64,000 nucleotides of DNA from Bacillota bacterium. Lineage in GTDB: Bacteria > Bacillota > DTU030 > DUMP01. The notes below the pieces were generated by a model, which made no database searches, was not told the DNA's origin, and was given only the letters and a program-made list of their open reading frames with translations. The stretch spans positions 1-64,000 of the forward strand of contig JASKKP010000006.1 in assembly GCA_030154105.1 (NCBI GenBank), in the 5' to 3' direction. Both the position numbers and the translations under genes were made by a program. Shown here one piece after another: positions 55,500-64,000 of the stretch. Every line of letters starts with the position of its first letter. The stretch's first letter is position 1.

Positions 55500-56316
55500 A
55501 GAACTCCTGGAGCGGTATACGCGCCGCGACAAGCTGCCGCACATTTGGTGCCCCGGTTGCGGCAACGGGATCATTATGGGAGCGGTTATCCGGGCCTTGG
55601 ATCAGGCCGGGGTGGACCAAAAGAAGACGGTGATCGTATCCGGCATCGGTTGCTCTTCCCGGGCGCCGGGGTATATGAAGTTCGACACCCTGCATACGAC
55701 CCATGGACGCGCCCTGGCGTATGCCACCGGCGTTAAGCTTGCCCGGCCCGAGCTTAAAGTCGTCGTGCTTACTGGCGACGGCGACTGTGCCGCCATCGGC
55801 GGCAACCATTTGATTCATGCTGCCCGTAGAAACATCGACCTTACCGTGGTAGTTTTCAATAACGACATTTACGGCATGACCGGCGGGCAGTATTCTCCGC
55901 TTACGCCCCAAGGAAGTTATGCCACAACGGCCCCGTACGGCACGGTAGACCGCAACTTCGATCTCTGCGAACTGGTAAAGGCCGCCGGCGGCACGTACGT
56001 TGCGCGCGGCACCACGTACCACACGCGCATGCTGATCGATCTCATCAGCGCCGGACTCGGGCACAAAGGTTTTTCCTTCATCGAAGTGGTTAGCCAATGC
56101 CCGATGTATTACGGACGCAAGAATAAACTCGCTTCCGCCGTAGCCATGCTGGAATGGCAAAAGGAACATGCCGTGCCGGTGAAGGCGGCGGCCAAACTTA
56201 CGCCGGAGCAGCTAAAAGGTAAGTTTGTAATTGGGGAACTCCATCGTGAGGAGGCGCCGGAGTACACCGAGGTTTACGCAGAAGTAGTTGCCAGGGCCAG
56301 GGGGGAAGAAAAGTGA
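55489..56316 (+). CDS. korB: 2-oxoacid:ferredoxin oxidoreductase beta subunit
   Basis: Thiamine-diphosphate-binding beta subunit: HIWCPGCGNGIIMGAVIRAL (about residues 19-38), SGIGCSSRAPGYMKFDTLHT, and the TPP motif VVLTGDGDCAAIGGNHLIHA to NNDIYGMTGGQYSPLTPQG. 275 residues. GGAGGTGGCGGCCC precedes ATG 55489; the start overlaps korA by 11 bases although the frame opens at 55432. Confidence 0.95.
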   Translation: MSIEELLERYTRRDKLPHIWCPGCGNGIIMGAVIRALDQAGVDQKKTVIVSGIGCSSRAPGYMKFDTLHTTHGRALAYATGVKLARPELKVVVLTGDGDCAAIGGNHLIHAARRNIDLTVVVFNNDIYGMTGGQYSPLTPQGSYATTAPYGTVDRNFDLCELVKAAGGTYVARGTTYHTRMLIDLISAGLGHKGFSFIEVVSQCPMYYGRKNKLASAVAMLEWQKEHAVPVKAAAKLTPEQLKGKFVIGELHREEAPEYTEVYAEVVARARGEEK

Positions 56317-56867
56317 GCACCACCGAAGTGCGTCTTAGCGGGTTTGGCGGCCAGGGCCTAATCACGGCCGGCATCATCCTCGCGGAGGCCGCTATTTTGG
56401 ACGGAAAAAATGCCGTCCAAAGCCAATCCTACGGCCCTGAGGCCCGCGGCGGCGCGAGCAAAGCGGAGGTTATCATCAGCGACGGGGATATCGAGTACCC
56501 TAAAGTAGGCGACGCAGATGTGTTCCTGGCCATGAGCCAGGCGGCCTGTGACAAATATGCTAAAGCGCTGCGCCCGAGTGGAGTCCTAATTGTCGATACG
56601 GATCACGTAAAGAACGTGCCGGCTTTTTCCGGCAAGACTTACTCCGTTCCCATTACGAAAATCGCCGTCCGGGAAACGGGCAAGGAACTTGTGGCGAATA
56701 TCGTCGCTCTGGGGGTGCTCGTCGGGCTTACCGGGCTCGTGAGCCGGGAGGCTCTCGAGACTGCAGTGCTGGACCGCGTACCTCCAAAAACGAAAGACTT
56801 GAACAAGCAGGCACTTGCGGCCGGCTTTGCTGCTGCGGAGGAGATTCTGGGTAAGGAGGGTGAGTGA
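56313..56867 (+). CDS. korC: 2-oxoacid:ferredoxin oxidoreductase gamma subunit
   Basis: Gamma subunit, 184 residues, with the conserved [20 protein letters not shown] (about residues 8-27), [20 protein letters not shown], and [20 protein letters not shown]. It completes the KorDABC complex. GTG start overlaps the korB stop. The next gene, a mutase, begins at the end of this one, indicating one transcript from korD through the mutase genes. Confidence 0.95.
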   Translation: MSTTEVRLSGFGGQGLITAGIILAEAAILDGKNAVQSQSYGPEARGGASKAEVIISDGDIEYPKVGDADVFLAMSQAACDKYAKALRPSGVLIVDTDHVKNVPAFSGKTYSVPITKIAVRETGKELVANIVALGVLVGLTGLVSREALETAVLDRVPPKTKDLNKQALAAGFAAAEEILGKEGE

Positions 56868-56869
56868 AG

Positions 56870-58540
56870 GTGGCCGAGGAGAAAGACTTAAGGAAGGCCA
56901 AAGAGGCTTGGGAGCAGGGCCCGCTGGCTAAGGTTACGGCCCGCTTCCCGGAACGAAAGGCCGAGTTTACCACTCTCTCCGGGATGCCGTTGGAGCGGCT
57001 CTATACACCCCTTGATATTGCCGACCTCGACTACGAGCGCGACCTGGGCTTCCCGGGACAGTACCCTTATACCCGCGGGGTCCAGCCCACCATGTACCGT
57101 GGGCGCCTGTGGACCATGCGCCAATATGCCGGCTTTGGCACGGCTGAAGAGTCTAACGAACGGTACAAGTACCTTCTTGAACAGGGGCAGACCGGCCTTT
57201 CAGTTGCCTTTGACCTCCCTACCCAGATTGGCTACGACTCGGACCACCCGCTGGCGCAGGGCGAGGTGGGCAAGGTAGGGGTGGCTATCGACTCCTTGGC
57301 CGACATGGAAACGCTTTTTGCCGGGATTCCTTTGGATAAGGTCAGCACTTCCATGACCATTAATGCTCCGGCGGCGGTACTCTTGGCCATGTACATCGCC
57401 GTGGCCGAAAAACAGGGAGTACCTTCGCACAAGCTTTCTGGTACCATTCAAAACGACATCCTTAAGGAATATGCCGCCCGCGGTACCTACATCTTCCCGC
57501 CGAAACCCAGCATGCGGCTCATCACCGACATCTTTGCCTACTGTTCCAAACACCTGCCGGAGTGGAACACCATCTCCATCAGCGGCTACCACATCCGGGA
57601 AGCCGGTTGCACCGCCGTCCAAGAAGTGGCCTTCACCTTGGCCAACGGCATCGCCTACGTGGAGGCGGCCATACGGGCGGGCCTCAACGTGGACTCCTTT
57701 GCTCCGCGCCTCTCCTTCTTCTTCAACGCGCAGATGGACCTCTTGGAGGAAGTAGCCAAGTTCCGGGCGGCGCGCCGTCTATGGGCCCGCATCATGAAAG
57801 AGCGTTTCGGTGCCCAAGATCCGCGGTCGATGATGCTGCGCTTCCACACGCAAACGGCAGGTTGCGCCCTTACCGCGCAGCAGCCGGACAACAACATCAT
57901 CCGCGTTACCATTCAGGCTCTAGCGGCGGTGCTGGGAGGCACGCAGTCGCTGCATACCAACTCCCGGGACGAAGCCCTTTCGCTGCCCACGGAAGAGTCG
58001 GTGCGCATAGCTCTTAGAACCCAGCAGATCATTGCCTACGAGAGCGGCGTAACCAACACCATCGATCCGCTGGCCGGTTCGTACGTCATCGAAAGTTTGA
58101 CCAACCGTATTGAGCGCGAGGCCCAGGAGTACCTGGAGAAAATCGATAAGCTGGGCGGGGCCGTAGCGGCCATTGAGCAGGGGTTCATCCAGCGGGAAAT
58201 CCAAGAAAGTGCCTACGCCTATCAGAAGGCGGTAGAATCCGGCGAGCGGATCGTGGTGGGCGTCAACAAGTTCCAGGTGGAAAATGAACGGTTGCCGGAA
58301 ATCCATAAGGTCGATCCGGAAGTGGAACGCCGCCAATGTGCTAAACTGCGCGAGCTGCGTGCCAACCGGGACAACGGCAAGGTCAAGCAGGTATTGGCCG
58401 AGCTAAAGGAAGCGGCGAAGGGCGACGAGAACCTTATGCCGTACATTCTGGAGTGCGTACGGGCGTATGCTACGCTCGGCGAAATCTGTGGGGTCCTGCG
58501 CGAGGTATTCGGTGAATACCAACCCGCGGTGATCTTTTAG
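56870..58540 (+). CDS. Methylmalonyl-CoA mutase, catalytic (large) subunit, split form
   Basis: CoA-binding TIM-barrel subunit of the B12 enzyme that interconverts succinyl-CoA and (R)-methylmalonyl-CoA. It has [20 protein letters not shown] with the diagnostic tyrosine, [40 protein letters not shown] followed by PSMRLI with the diagnostic arginine, and [11 protein letters not shown]. Tyr and Arg at these sites fit methylmalonyl-CoA mutase; isobutyryl-CoA mutases carry Phe and Gln, and 2-hydroxyisobutyryl-CoA mutases carry Ile/other. About 556 residues, without the cobalamin domain, which is the next gene. GTG 56870 follows AAGGAGGGTGAG. Confidence 0.93.
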   Translation: MAEEKDLRKAKEAWEQGPLAKVTARFPERKAEFTTLSGMPLERLYTPLDIADLDYERDLGFPGQYPYTRGVQPTMYRGRLWTMRQYAGFGTAEESNERYKYLLEQGQTGLSVAFDLPTQIGYDSDHPLAQGEVGKVGVAIDSLADMETLFAGIPLDKVSTSMTINAPAAVLLAMYIAVAEKQGVPSHKLSGTIQNDILKEYAARGTYIFPPKPSMRLITDIFAYCSKHLPEWNTISISGYHIREAGCTAVQEVAFTLANGIAYVEAAIRAGLNVDSFAPRLSFFFNAQMDLLEEVAKFRAARRLWARIMKERFGAQDPRSMMLRFHTQTAGCALTAQQPDNNIIRVTIQALAAVLGGTQSLHTNSRDEALSLPTEESVRIALRTQQIIAYESGVTNTIDPLAGSYVIESLTNRIEREAQEYLEKIDKLGGAVAAIEQGFIQREIQESAYAYQKAVESGERIVVGVNKFQVENERLPEIHKVDPEVERRQCAKLRELRANRDNGKVKQVLAELKEAAKGDENLMPYILECVRAYATLGEICGVLREVFGEYQPAVIF

Positions 58541-58551
58541 GAGGTGTGGGT

Positions 58552-58947
58552 ATGGAACGGCCGATCAGGGTTTTGATCGCCAAGCCGGGCTTGGACGGGC
58601 ATGACCGCGGTGCCAAAGTATTGGCGCGCGCTCTGCGCGATGCCGGTATGGAGGTTATCTACACCGGGCTGAGGCAGACACCCGAGCAAATCGTTGAGGC
58701 AGCGCTGCAAGAAGACGTGGATGTCATTGGGCTCTCTTGCCTCTCTGGGGCTCACAACCACCTCTTCCCGCGGGTTACCCAGCTACTTAAAGAAAAACAG
58801 GCTGAGGACATTTTGGTGCTGGGCGGAGGCATCATCCCCGAAGAAGATATTCCCGGCCTGCTGGCGGCCGGCATCAGTGCGGTCTTTACCCCGGGTACTC
58901 CCACTTCGGCAGTGATCGATTACATCAAGGAGCATGTGAAGCGGTGA
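58552..58947 (+). CDS. Methylmalonyl-CoA mutase, cobalamin-binding small subunit
   Basis: A 131-residue free-standing B12-binding domain: [20 protein letters not shown] with the DxHxxG motif for the cobalt-ligating His, [20 protein letters not shown] (SxL motif), and [20 protein letters not shown] (GG motif). It pairs with the large subunit to give the split mutase, as in archaea and some Clostridia. ATG 58552 after AGGAGGTGTGGG. Four-base overlap with the MeaB gene. Confidence 0.95.
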   Translation: MERPIRVLIAKPGLDGHDRGAKVLARALRDAGMEVIYTGLRQTPEQIVEAALQEDVDVIGLSCLSGAHNHLFPRVTQLLKEKQAEDILVLGGGIIPEEDIPGLLAAGISAVFTPGTPTSAVIDYIKEHVKR

Positions 58948-59918
58948 TCAAGGAGAAAGAAGTAAGTAACCCGAACGAATGGGCAGAACGTGTGGCCGGA
59001 GGCGACCGCCGCGCCTTGGCCCGCGTCATCAGTTTCCTCGAGAACGACGATGACCGGGGCGTGGCGGTACTCAAGGAGCTTTACGCGCGCACCGGGCGGG
59101 CCCACGTCATCGGTATTACCGGCCCGCCTGGTGCGGGAAAAAGCAGCCTGGCCGACAAGATCATCCGCGAACTGCGTTCCCAAGGTAAGACGGTGGGCGT
59201 CGTGGCCGTCGATCCTACCAGCCCGTTTAGCGGCGGCGCCATCCTCGGAGATAGGGTGCGGATGCAGGGCTGGACGGGCGATGCCGGCGTTTATATCCGG
59301 AGCATGGGTACCCGGGGAAGCTTAGGGGGCTTGGCCCGGGCTACTTACGGTACCATCCAGCTACTCGACGCAGCCGGATTCGACTGTGTGCTGGTGGAAA
59401 CCGTCGGCGTGGGGCAATCCGAAGTAGACATTGTGCGCGTAGCGGACACGGTGGTAGTTGTAGCGGTACCCGGACTAGGGGACGATATCCAGGTCAGCAA
59501 AGCCGGCATTACCGAGATCGGCGATGTTTTTGCCGTCAACAAGGCCGACCTACCTGGGAGCGAGCGGGTCGCTACCGAACTTGAGCTCATGCTGGACCTG
59601 GGAAGTCACCCCATCTGGCGGCCGCCGGTAGTGCTTACCGTTGCCGCTACGGGGCAGGGCGTTTCTGAATTAGTGCAGGCGGTTCAGCAGCATTACCAGA
59701 CGCTTCAAGAAGAGGGTAAACTTGCGGAACGCCGGCTGGCGCGGGAAAAAGAGGCCCTGCTCCTTAGGCTGGTGGAACGCGTACGGCGGGAGATCCTGTC
59801 CAGTTGGGCGGAAAGGGAGCTTACCGAGCTGTGGGCGGCCCTTTCTGCCCGGCGCCTCGATCCTTATACCCTGGAGGAAAAGCTATACAATGCCTGGAAG
59901 GGGGCGAGGGACGAATGA
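58944..59918 (+). CDS. meaB: MeaB/ArgK-type GTPase, mutase chaperone
   Basis: P-loop G3E GTPase that loads and protects the methylmalonyl-CoA mutase cofactor. Walker [21 protein letters not shown] (about residues 51-70), [19 protein letters not shown], Walker B-like [20 protein letters not shown], and base-recognition [11 protein letters not shown]. 324 residues. GTG 58944. Presence next to the mutase subunits supports an adenosylcobalamin enzyme in use. Confidence 0.95.
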   Translation: MIKEKEVSNPNEWAERVAGGDRRALARVISFLENDDDRGVAVLKELYARTGRAHVIGITGPPGAGKSSLADKIIRELRSQGKTVGVVAVDPTSPFSGGAILGDRVRMQGWTGDAGVYIRSMGTRGSLGGLARATYGTIQLLDAAGFDCVLVETVGVGQSEVDIVRVADTVVVVAVPGLGDDIQVSKAGITEIGDVFAVNKADLPGSERVATELELMLDLGSHPIWRPPVVLTVAATGQGVSELVQAVQQHYQTLQEEGKLAERRLAREKEALLLRLVERVRREILSSWAERELTELWAALSARRLDPYTLEEKLYNAWKGARDE

Positions 59919-60316
59919 TCAAAAAGGTCGACCATATTGGAATTGCCGTGGCGGACCTCCAGAAGGCGCTTAAGCTTTACGAGGAAACGCTCGGAATTAA
60001 GTGTGCGGGTGTGGAAGAAGTGGCGGAGCAGAAGGTTCGTACCGCCTTTCTCCCCGTCGGGGATACCGAGATTGAGCTTTTAGAGTCCACCGACCCGACG
60101 AGCACGGTAGCCCGTTTCATTGAAAAACGGGGCGAAGGTATCCACCACATCGCGCTCAGAGTGGATGACATTAAAACCGCTCTAGAAAAAATGAAGGCGG
60201 CCGGGATACGCCTCTTGGACGAGGTCCCACGGCCGGGAGCCGGCGGGGCTAGGATTGCCTTCCTGCACCCTAAGGACACCGGCGGCGTACTGATCGAGCT
60301 TATCGAACGGGGTTAG
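59915..60316 (+). CDS. mce: Methylmalonyl-CoA epimerase
   Basis: 133-residue VOC-fold enzyme interconverting the (R) and (S) isomers of methylmalonyl-CoA. Metal ligands lie in KKVDHIGIAVADLQKALKLY, EGIHHIALRVDDIKTALEKM and TGGVLIELIERG; the sequence is typical (SPTSTVARFI-like segment DPTSTVARFIEKRGEGIHH). ATG overlaps the meaB stop (ATGA). It supplies the (S) isomer required by the decarboxylase encoded next. Confidence 0.95.
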   Translation: MIKKVDHIGIAVADLQKALKLYEETLGIKCAGVEEVAEQKVRTAFLPVGDTEIELLESTDPTSTVARFIEKRGEGIHHIALRVDDIKTALEKMKAAGIRLLDEVPRPGAGGARIAFLHPKDTGGVLIELIERG

Positions 60317-60323
60317 ACCGCTC

Positions 60324-60352
60324 TTGACCCTCTATGTGGGACAAGATACAAT
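60324..60352 (+). promoter_or_regulatory. Internal promoter of the decarboxylase genes
   Basis: TTGACC (60324-60329), 17-base spacer, TACAAT (60347-60352), directly after mce. It would give mmdA and the genes behind it their own start in addition to read-through. Confidence 0.6.
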
Positions 60353-60382
60353 GAAAACAAAATGTGCCAGGAGGTGCCTAAT

Positions 60383-61927
60383 TTGCCCAAAGATGTCTTG
60401 GCCGATTTGGCTGAGCGGCGGTCTAAAATCCTGGCAGCCGGGGGAGAGAAGCGCGTTGCCAAGCAGCACGAAATGGGAAGGCTTACAGCGCGCGAGCGCA
60501 TACTCCGGTTGCTAGACGAAAATAGCTTCGTGGAATTAGACATGCACGTGCGACACCGCTGTACCGAGTTCGGTATGGCGGAAGTGGAGGCGCCGGCCGA
60601 AGGGGTAATCACGGGATACGGAACGATCGATGGACGGCTGGTATACGTTTTTGCCCAGGACTTTACGGTCATCGGCGGTTCGCTGGGGGAGATGCATGCC
60701 AAAAAGATTACGAAGGTTATGGATCTGGCGCTGAAGACTGGGGCTCCGCTCATCGGCATCAACGATTCCGGCGGCGCCCGCATTCAAGAAGGGGTGGACG
60801 CGCTCTCCGGTTACGGTCAGATCTTCTTTCGGAACACCATCGCCTCAGGAGTAATCCCCCAGCTGTCCATCATCATGGGGCCGTGCGCAGGGGGCGCAGT
60901 GTACTCGCCGGCGCTCACCGACTTTATCTTCATGGTGCAGGGCGCGAATATGTTCATCACCGGGCCCCAAGTCATTAAGGCCGTAACGGGGGAGGAAGTA
61001 TCTGCCGAGGAATTGGGCGGGGCGCTGACGCACAACCGTACCAGCGGCGTGGCGCACTTTATGGCGGCAAATGAGGACGAGTGCTTTCACCAGGTCCGGA
61101 CCTTGCTCTCCTATCTTCCCAGCAACAATCTGGAGGCGCCGCCGCGGGTGGAAAGCGGGGACCCGGTAACCAGGGCCGACCTTAGCCTACGAGAAATCGT
61201 ACCGCCGGAAGCCAACCGCGCCTACGACATGCGCGATGTGATCACCCGCGTGGTAGACAACGGCATTTTCTTTGAAACCCAGAGCCAGTACGCTCCCAAC
61301 ATCCTTACCGGCTTTGCGCGTATTAACGGGTACAGCATCGGGATTATCGCCAATCAGCCGCGCGTGCTGGCCGGCTGCCTGGACATCAACGCTTCCGACA
61401 AAGCGGCCCGTTTCATCCGTTTTTGCGATGCCTTCAATATTCCTGTGGTAAATTTCGTCGACGTTCCTGGATTTCTGCCGGGAACGAATCAAGAGTACGG
61501 CGGTATCATTCGCCACGGGGCGAAGATGCTCTATGCCTACTCCGAGGCCACCGTGCCGAAAATTACCGTTATCGTGCGCAAGGCCTACGGCGGAGCGTAC
61601 CTCGCCATGTGCAGCCGGGATTTGGGAGCAGACCAAGTATTTGCCTGGCCCGGGGCCGAGATTGCGGTAATGGGCCCGGAAGGTGCCGCCAACATCATCT
61701 TCCGTAAAGAGATTGAGAATTCGGCCGACCCACAGGCAACGCGTGAGGAGAAAATCAACGAGTACCGGGAGCGTTTTGCCAATCCCTATATCGCGGCAGC
61801 GCGCGGATACCTGGACGATGTGATCGATCCGGCCGAGACCCGCCCGCGCCTGGCCTGTGCGCTCGAAGCACTGGCCAGTAAACGGGAAAGCCGGCCAGCG
61901 AAAAAGCACGGGAACATCCCGGTATAG
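60383..61927 (+). CDS. mmdA: Methylmalonyl-CoA decarboxylase alpha subunit (carboxyltransferase)
   Basis: Acyl-CoA carboxyltransferase that moves CO2 from (S)-methylmalonyl-CoA to biotin on the carrier subunit. Motifs: KQHEMGRLTARERILRLLDE, FAQDFTVIGGSLGEMHAKKI, GINDSGGARIQEGVDALSGY, PCAGGAVYSPALTDFIFMVQ and VPGFLPGTNQEYGGIIRHGA. The frame opens at ATG 60362, but AGGAGGTG precedes TTG 60383, giving 514 residues. No biotin carboxylase gene is nearby, while delta, biotin-carrier and beta pump subunits follow, so a Na+-pumping decarboxylase is favoured over an ATP-driven propionyl-CoA carboxylase. Confidence 0.93.
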   Translation: MPKDVLADLAERRSKILAAGGEKRVAKQHEMGRLTARERILRLLDENSFVELDMHVRHRCTEFGMAEVEAPAEGVITGYGTIDGRLVYVFAQDFTVIGGSLGEMHAKKITKVMDLALKTGAPLIGINDSGGARIQEGVDALSGYGQIFFRNTIASGVIPQLSIIMGPCAGGAVYSPALTDFIFMVQGANMFITGPQVIKAVTGEEVSAEELGGALTHNRTSGVAHFMAANEDECFHQVRTLLSYLPSNNLEAPPRVESGDPVTRADLSLREIVPPEANRAYDMRDVITRVVDNGIFFETQSQYAPNILTGFARINGYSIGIIANQPRVLAGCLDINASDKAARFIRFCDAFNIPVVNFVDVPGFLPGTNQEYGGIIRHGAKMLYAYSEATVPKITVIVRKAYGGAYLAMCSRDLGADQVFAWPGAEIAVMGPEGAANIIFRKEIENSADPQATREEKINEYRERFANPYIAAARGYLDDVIDPAETRPRLACALEALASKRESRPAKKHGNIPV

Positions 61928-61944
61928 GGGCGAGGTGAAGGGAT

Positions 61945-62322
61945 TTGGAACCGAAAATCGGCGCTTTAACCCTCACCATCATCGACATGGCTGTCGTCTT
62001 CGCCGTGCTGTGGGGGCTGGCGCTGCTCATCAATCTAACCAAGTGGCTCGTCGCGCGAGAAAAGAAAGGGGAAGCCGTGGCGGTCGTCGTAACGGAAGGC
62101 GAAGAAAAGGCGGGAGAGGAGGCTGCCTCTCAGCCATGCATTGCTCCGGCTGTTCTCGCGGCCATCACGGCAGCCATAACCGCCTACCTGGGCGATGAGG
62201 GGGTTAACCTGCGCCTTAGCTCCTTCCGGCGAGTCGACCGGGCAGAAAATTGGACGGCGGCAGGGCGAATGGAAAACGTAGGTAAAGCAGGCAACATGCG
62301 GACAGGAGGTATACTTAAGTGA
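61945..62322 (+). CDS. mmdD: Methylmalonyl-CoA decarboxylase delta subunit (OadG-like)
   Basis: 125 residues: one N-terminal membrane helix (TIIDMAVVFAVLWGLALLIN), a charged linker, a helix with AAITAAITAYLGDEG and a basic C-terminal tail. This is the OadG/MmdD anchor that ties the alpha and biotin subunits to the membrane beta subunit. TTG 61945 follows GAGGTGAAGGG. Overlaps the next start by four bases. Confidence 0.88.
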   Translation: MEPKIGALTLTIIDMAVVFAVLWGLALLINLTKWLVAREKKGEAVAVVVTEGEEKAGEEAASQPCIAPAVLAAITAAITAYLGDEGVNLRLSSFRRVDRAENWTAAGRMENVGKAGNMRTGGILK

Positions 62323-62717
62323 GAAAGTTTCGCGTAACCGTGAACGGAGAAACTTACGAAGTTGAAGTGGAAGAAACAAGTGCGCCTGCGGCGGCGATGC
62401 CGGCTACACGGGTTGCCGCGCCGGCGCCTAAACCTGAGGCAACGCCGGCTCCATCTCCCCAACCGGCAGCTCCCGCCAAACCTGCCTCAAAGCCTGCTGC
62501 CGGTGCCGGCAGTATCAAGGCGCCTATGCCGGGTAATATCCTTTCGGTGAAAGTGAAACCCGGCGATCAGGTGAAGAGCGGTCAAGTGCTTCTTACCCTG
62601 GAAGCAATGAAGATGGAGAACGAGATATTGGCCCCACGCGACGGCATAGTGCGGAACGTTTTCGTCAGCGCCGGCCAATCTGTCAACACCGGTGATGTAC
62701 TGGTCGATCTTGAGTAA
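62319..62717 (+). CDS. mmdC: Methylmalonyl-CoA decarboxylase biotin carrier (gamma) subunit
   Basis: 132-residue biotinyl protein: short N-terminal region ([17 protein letters not shown]), an alanine/proline-rich flexible linker (about residues 25-65), and a biotinyl domain with [20 protein letters not shown] and the biotin lysine in [10 protein letters not shown] (about residues 95-104). The swinging arm carries CO2 from MmdA to MmdB. GTG start. The stop lies directly at the start of the next open frame. Confidence 0.95.
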   Translation: MRKFRVTVNGETYEVEVEETSAPAAAMPATRVAAPAPKPEATPAPSPQPAAPAKPASKPAAGAGSIKAPMPGNILSVKVKPGDQVKSGQVLLTLEAMKMENEILAPRDGIVRNVFVSAGQSVNTGDVLVDLE

Positions 62718-62740
62718 TGGGCCCGCGGGGGGAGTGGGAA

Positions 62741-63859
62741 ATGAGCATCTTAGGAAACCTTGCGACCTTAGCCCAAACCACCGGCCTAGCAGGACTAACT
62801 TGGGGCAACGTGGTCATGATCTTAGTGGGGTGCACTCTCCTCTATCTGGCCATTGCCAAGGGGTTTGAACCCCTCCTCTTAATGCCCATCGGTTTTGGTT
62901 GCGTTCTGGCCAATCTTCCCCTTACCGGGATTATGGAAGAAGGCGGGCTCCTTAGGTATCTATATTTTGGAGTCGAGCACGAGATCTTCCCACCGCTCAT
63001 CTTTCTTGGAGTGGGGGCCATGACCGACTTCGGCCCCCTGCTGGCCAACCCCAGTACCATCTTGTTGGGTGCAGCGGCGCAAATCGGCGTTTTTATCGCC
63101 CTTATGGGGGCGGAGCTTTTAGGCTTCAACATTCGCGAAGCCGCTTCTATCGGCATTATCGGTGGTGCGGATGGCCCTACGGCGATTTACCTTACTATGA
63201 AACTTGCTCCGCACCTTCTCGGCCCAATTGCTGTTGCTGCCTACTCTTACATGTCGCTCGTTCCACTCATCCAGCCGCCCATTATGCGGGCCTTAACCAC
63301 GCCCCAAGAACGCCAGGTGGTTATGCAGCAGCTTCGGCCGGTATCGAAAACGGAAAGAATTCTCTTCCCTATTGTTTCTACGATTGCCGTCACTCTGCTT
63401 CTTCCAGCTATAGCCCCGCTTCTAGGAATGCTGATGTTGGGAAACCTTCTCCGGGAGAGCGGCGTAACGGAGCGCTTGTCCAAGACGGCCCAGAATGAGC
63501 TAATCAATATCATCACCATCTTCCTGGCAACGTCAGTGGGCGCTACTATGAGCGCCGAAAGTTTCCTTAGCGCTCAGACCATCGAGATTATTTTTCTAGG
63601 CCTTCTTGCCTTTGCCGGGGGGACGGCAGGCGGTGTACTGCTCGGTAAACTTATGTATGTTCTTTCCGGCGGCAAGGTCAACCCGCTCATCGGTTCAGCC
63701 GGGGTGTCGGCCGTGCCTATGGCCGCACGCGTTGCGCAGATGGTGGGGCAGCGAGAGAACCCGAGTAACTTCCTCCTGATGCATGCCATGGGGCCGAACG
63801 TAGCCGGCGTAATTGGAACGGCTGTGGCGGCCGGGGTGATGCTGACGCTGTTACAGTAG
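62741..63859 (+). CDS. mmdB: Methylmalonyl-CoA decarboxylase beta subunit, Na+-translocating
   Basis: Integral membrane pump subunit that decarboxylates carboxybiotin and exports Na+. About nine to eleven helices and the family motifs: [35 protein letters not shown], and [20 protein letters not shown] carrying the essential Asp, with [20 protein letters not shown] and [20 protein letters not shown] near the C-terminus. About 372 residues from ATG 62741 after GGGGGGAGTGGGAA; the frame also opens at ATG 62717. Last gene of the cluster. Confidence 0.95.
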   Translation: MSILGNLATLAQTTGLAGLTWGNVVMILVGCTLLYLAIAKGFEPLLLMPIGFGCVLANLPLTGIMEEGGLLRYLYFGVEHEIFPPLIFLGVGAMTDFGPLLANPSTILLGAAAQIGVFIALMGAELLGFNIREAASIGIIGGADGPTAIYLTMKLAPHLLGPIAVAAYSYMSLVPLIQPPIMRALTTPQERQVVMQQLRPVSKTERILFPIVSTIAVTLLLPAIAPLLGMLMLGNLLRESGVTERLSKTAQNELINIITIFLATSVGATMSAESFLSAQTIEIIFLGLLAFAGGTAGGVLLGKLMYVLSGGKVNPLIGSAGVSAVPMAARVAQMVGQRENPSNFLLMHAMGPNVAGVIGTAVAAGVMLTLLQ

Positions 63860-63881
63860 CGCTGGCCGGGCTTTTCTGGCC

Positions 63882-63910
63882 TGAATATAGAGTCCACTGC
63901 CCGCATATCA
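63882..63910 (+). promoter_or_regulatory. Possible sporulation-sigma promoter
   Basis: TGAATA (63882-63887), 16-base spacer, CATATCA (63904-63910), followed by TATGG. This resembles sigma-G/sigma-F sites (GAATA and CATNNTA), though the spacing is slightly short and the -10 imperfect. A short GGCC/GGCC stem precedes it. No good sigma-A site is seen in the 63860-63947 gap. Confidence 0.3.
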
Positions 63911-63947
63911 TATGGCGATGAGATGCAAGCAGGGCAGGTGGTGGCGA

Positions 63948-64000
63948 ATGAATCAGGCCAGACTGGAGTTGGTGGAGTCGCTCAAGGCCGAGATCACCGG
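63948..64000 (+). CDS. 5' end of a gene cut by the window edge
   Basis: ATG 63948, after AGGTGG six bases upstream, opens a frame MNQARLELVESLKAEIT that runs off the window. Too short to identify. The pattern 'ARLELVESLKAEI' resembles the helix of alpha/beta small acid-soluble spore proteins (AL..LK.EIA), and the upstream sporulation-like promoter would fit, but this is weak. GTG 63938 opens an alternative frame. Confidence 0.4.
   Translation, partial: MNQARLELVESLKAEIT

Noticed and set aside
60383-63859. Assignment of the mmd genes as oxaloacetate decarboxylase or ATP-dependent propionyl-CoA carboxylase.
   Set aside because: The alpha subunit is an acyl-CoA carboxyltransferase, not the pyruvate-carboxylase-like OadA; no biotin carboxylase is present; the epimerase and mutase next door fit methylmalonyl-CoA.

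Overview
The window is a typical chromosome segment of a thermophilic or moderately thermophilic, spore-lineage Firmicute of the Clostridia, perhaps near the Moorella/Gelria/Desulfotomaculum groups. This rests on high G+C, heavy GTG and TTG start use with strong AGGAGG ribosome-binding sites, a Gram-positive PolC, paired RNase J and RNase Y, YmxH, TepA, YlzJ and SpoIIIE/FtsK, and an anaerobic ferredoxin- and Na+-based fermentation cluster. The species assignment is an inference. All genes I accept are on the + strand. I see no tRNA, rRNA, insertion sequence, prophage or CRISPR array, and no gene-free stretch longer than 300 bases.

Layout. (1) 1-14959: translation, envelope and isoprenoid superoperon (tsf-pyrH-frr-PASTA orf-uppS-cdsA-AI-2E transporter-dxr-rseP-ispG-proS-GT2-mgtC-polC). 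PolC lacks the inserted 3'-5' exonuclease domain. (2) 14977-25745: the nusA-infB operon with its own promoter and leader hairpins (rimP-nusA-rnpM-ylxQ-infB-rbfA-nrnA-truB-ribF), two small orphan genes, then rpsO and pnp. (3) 25772-35665: an M16 peptidase-dut-orf-ymxH-dapB-asd-dapG-dapA unit, then rnjB-tepA-ylzJ. This follows the Bacillus subtilis mlpA-ymxH-spoVFAB-asd-dapG-dapA-rnjB-tepA order, but dipicolinate synthase genes are missing at their usual place. (4) 35726-49090: Na/Pi transporter, FtsK, RodZ-like, RimO, PgsA, a short FtsH-like protease with a membrane-anchored neighbour, CinA, ThpR, RecA, RecX and RNase Y. (5) 49204-51599: YmdB, a PHP phosphoesterase and an exported or anchored protein of unknown function. 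(6) 51782-63859: catabolic cluster, described next. (7) 63948-64000: the 5' end of a further gene.

How the last cluster works together: glutamate dehydrogenase gives 2-oxoglutarate; KorDABC oxidises it to succinyl-CoA and reduced ferredoxin; the split B12 mutase (with MeaB) and epimerase give (S)-methylmalonyl-CoA; and the MmdADCB biotin-dependent decarboxylase releases propionyl-CoA and CO2 while pumping Na+. The genes lie in pathway order, with a GntR-type regulator of unusual C-terminal domain between gdh and kor. This suggests a glutamate-to-propionate energy module.
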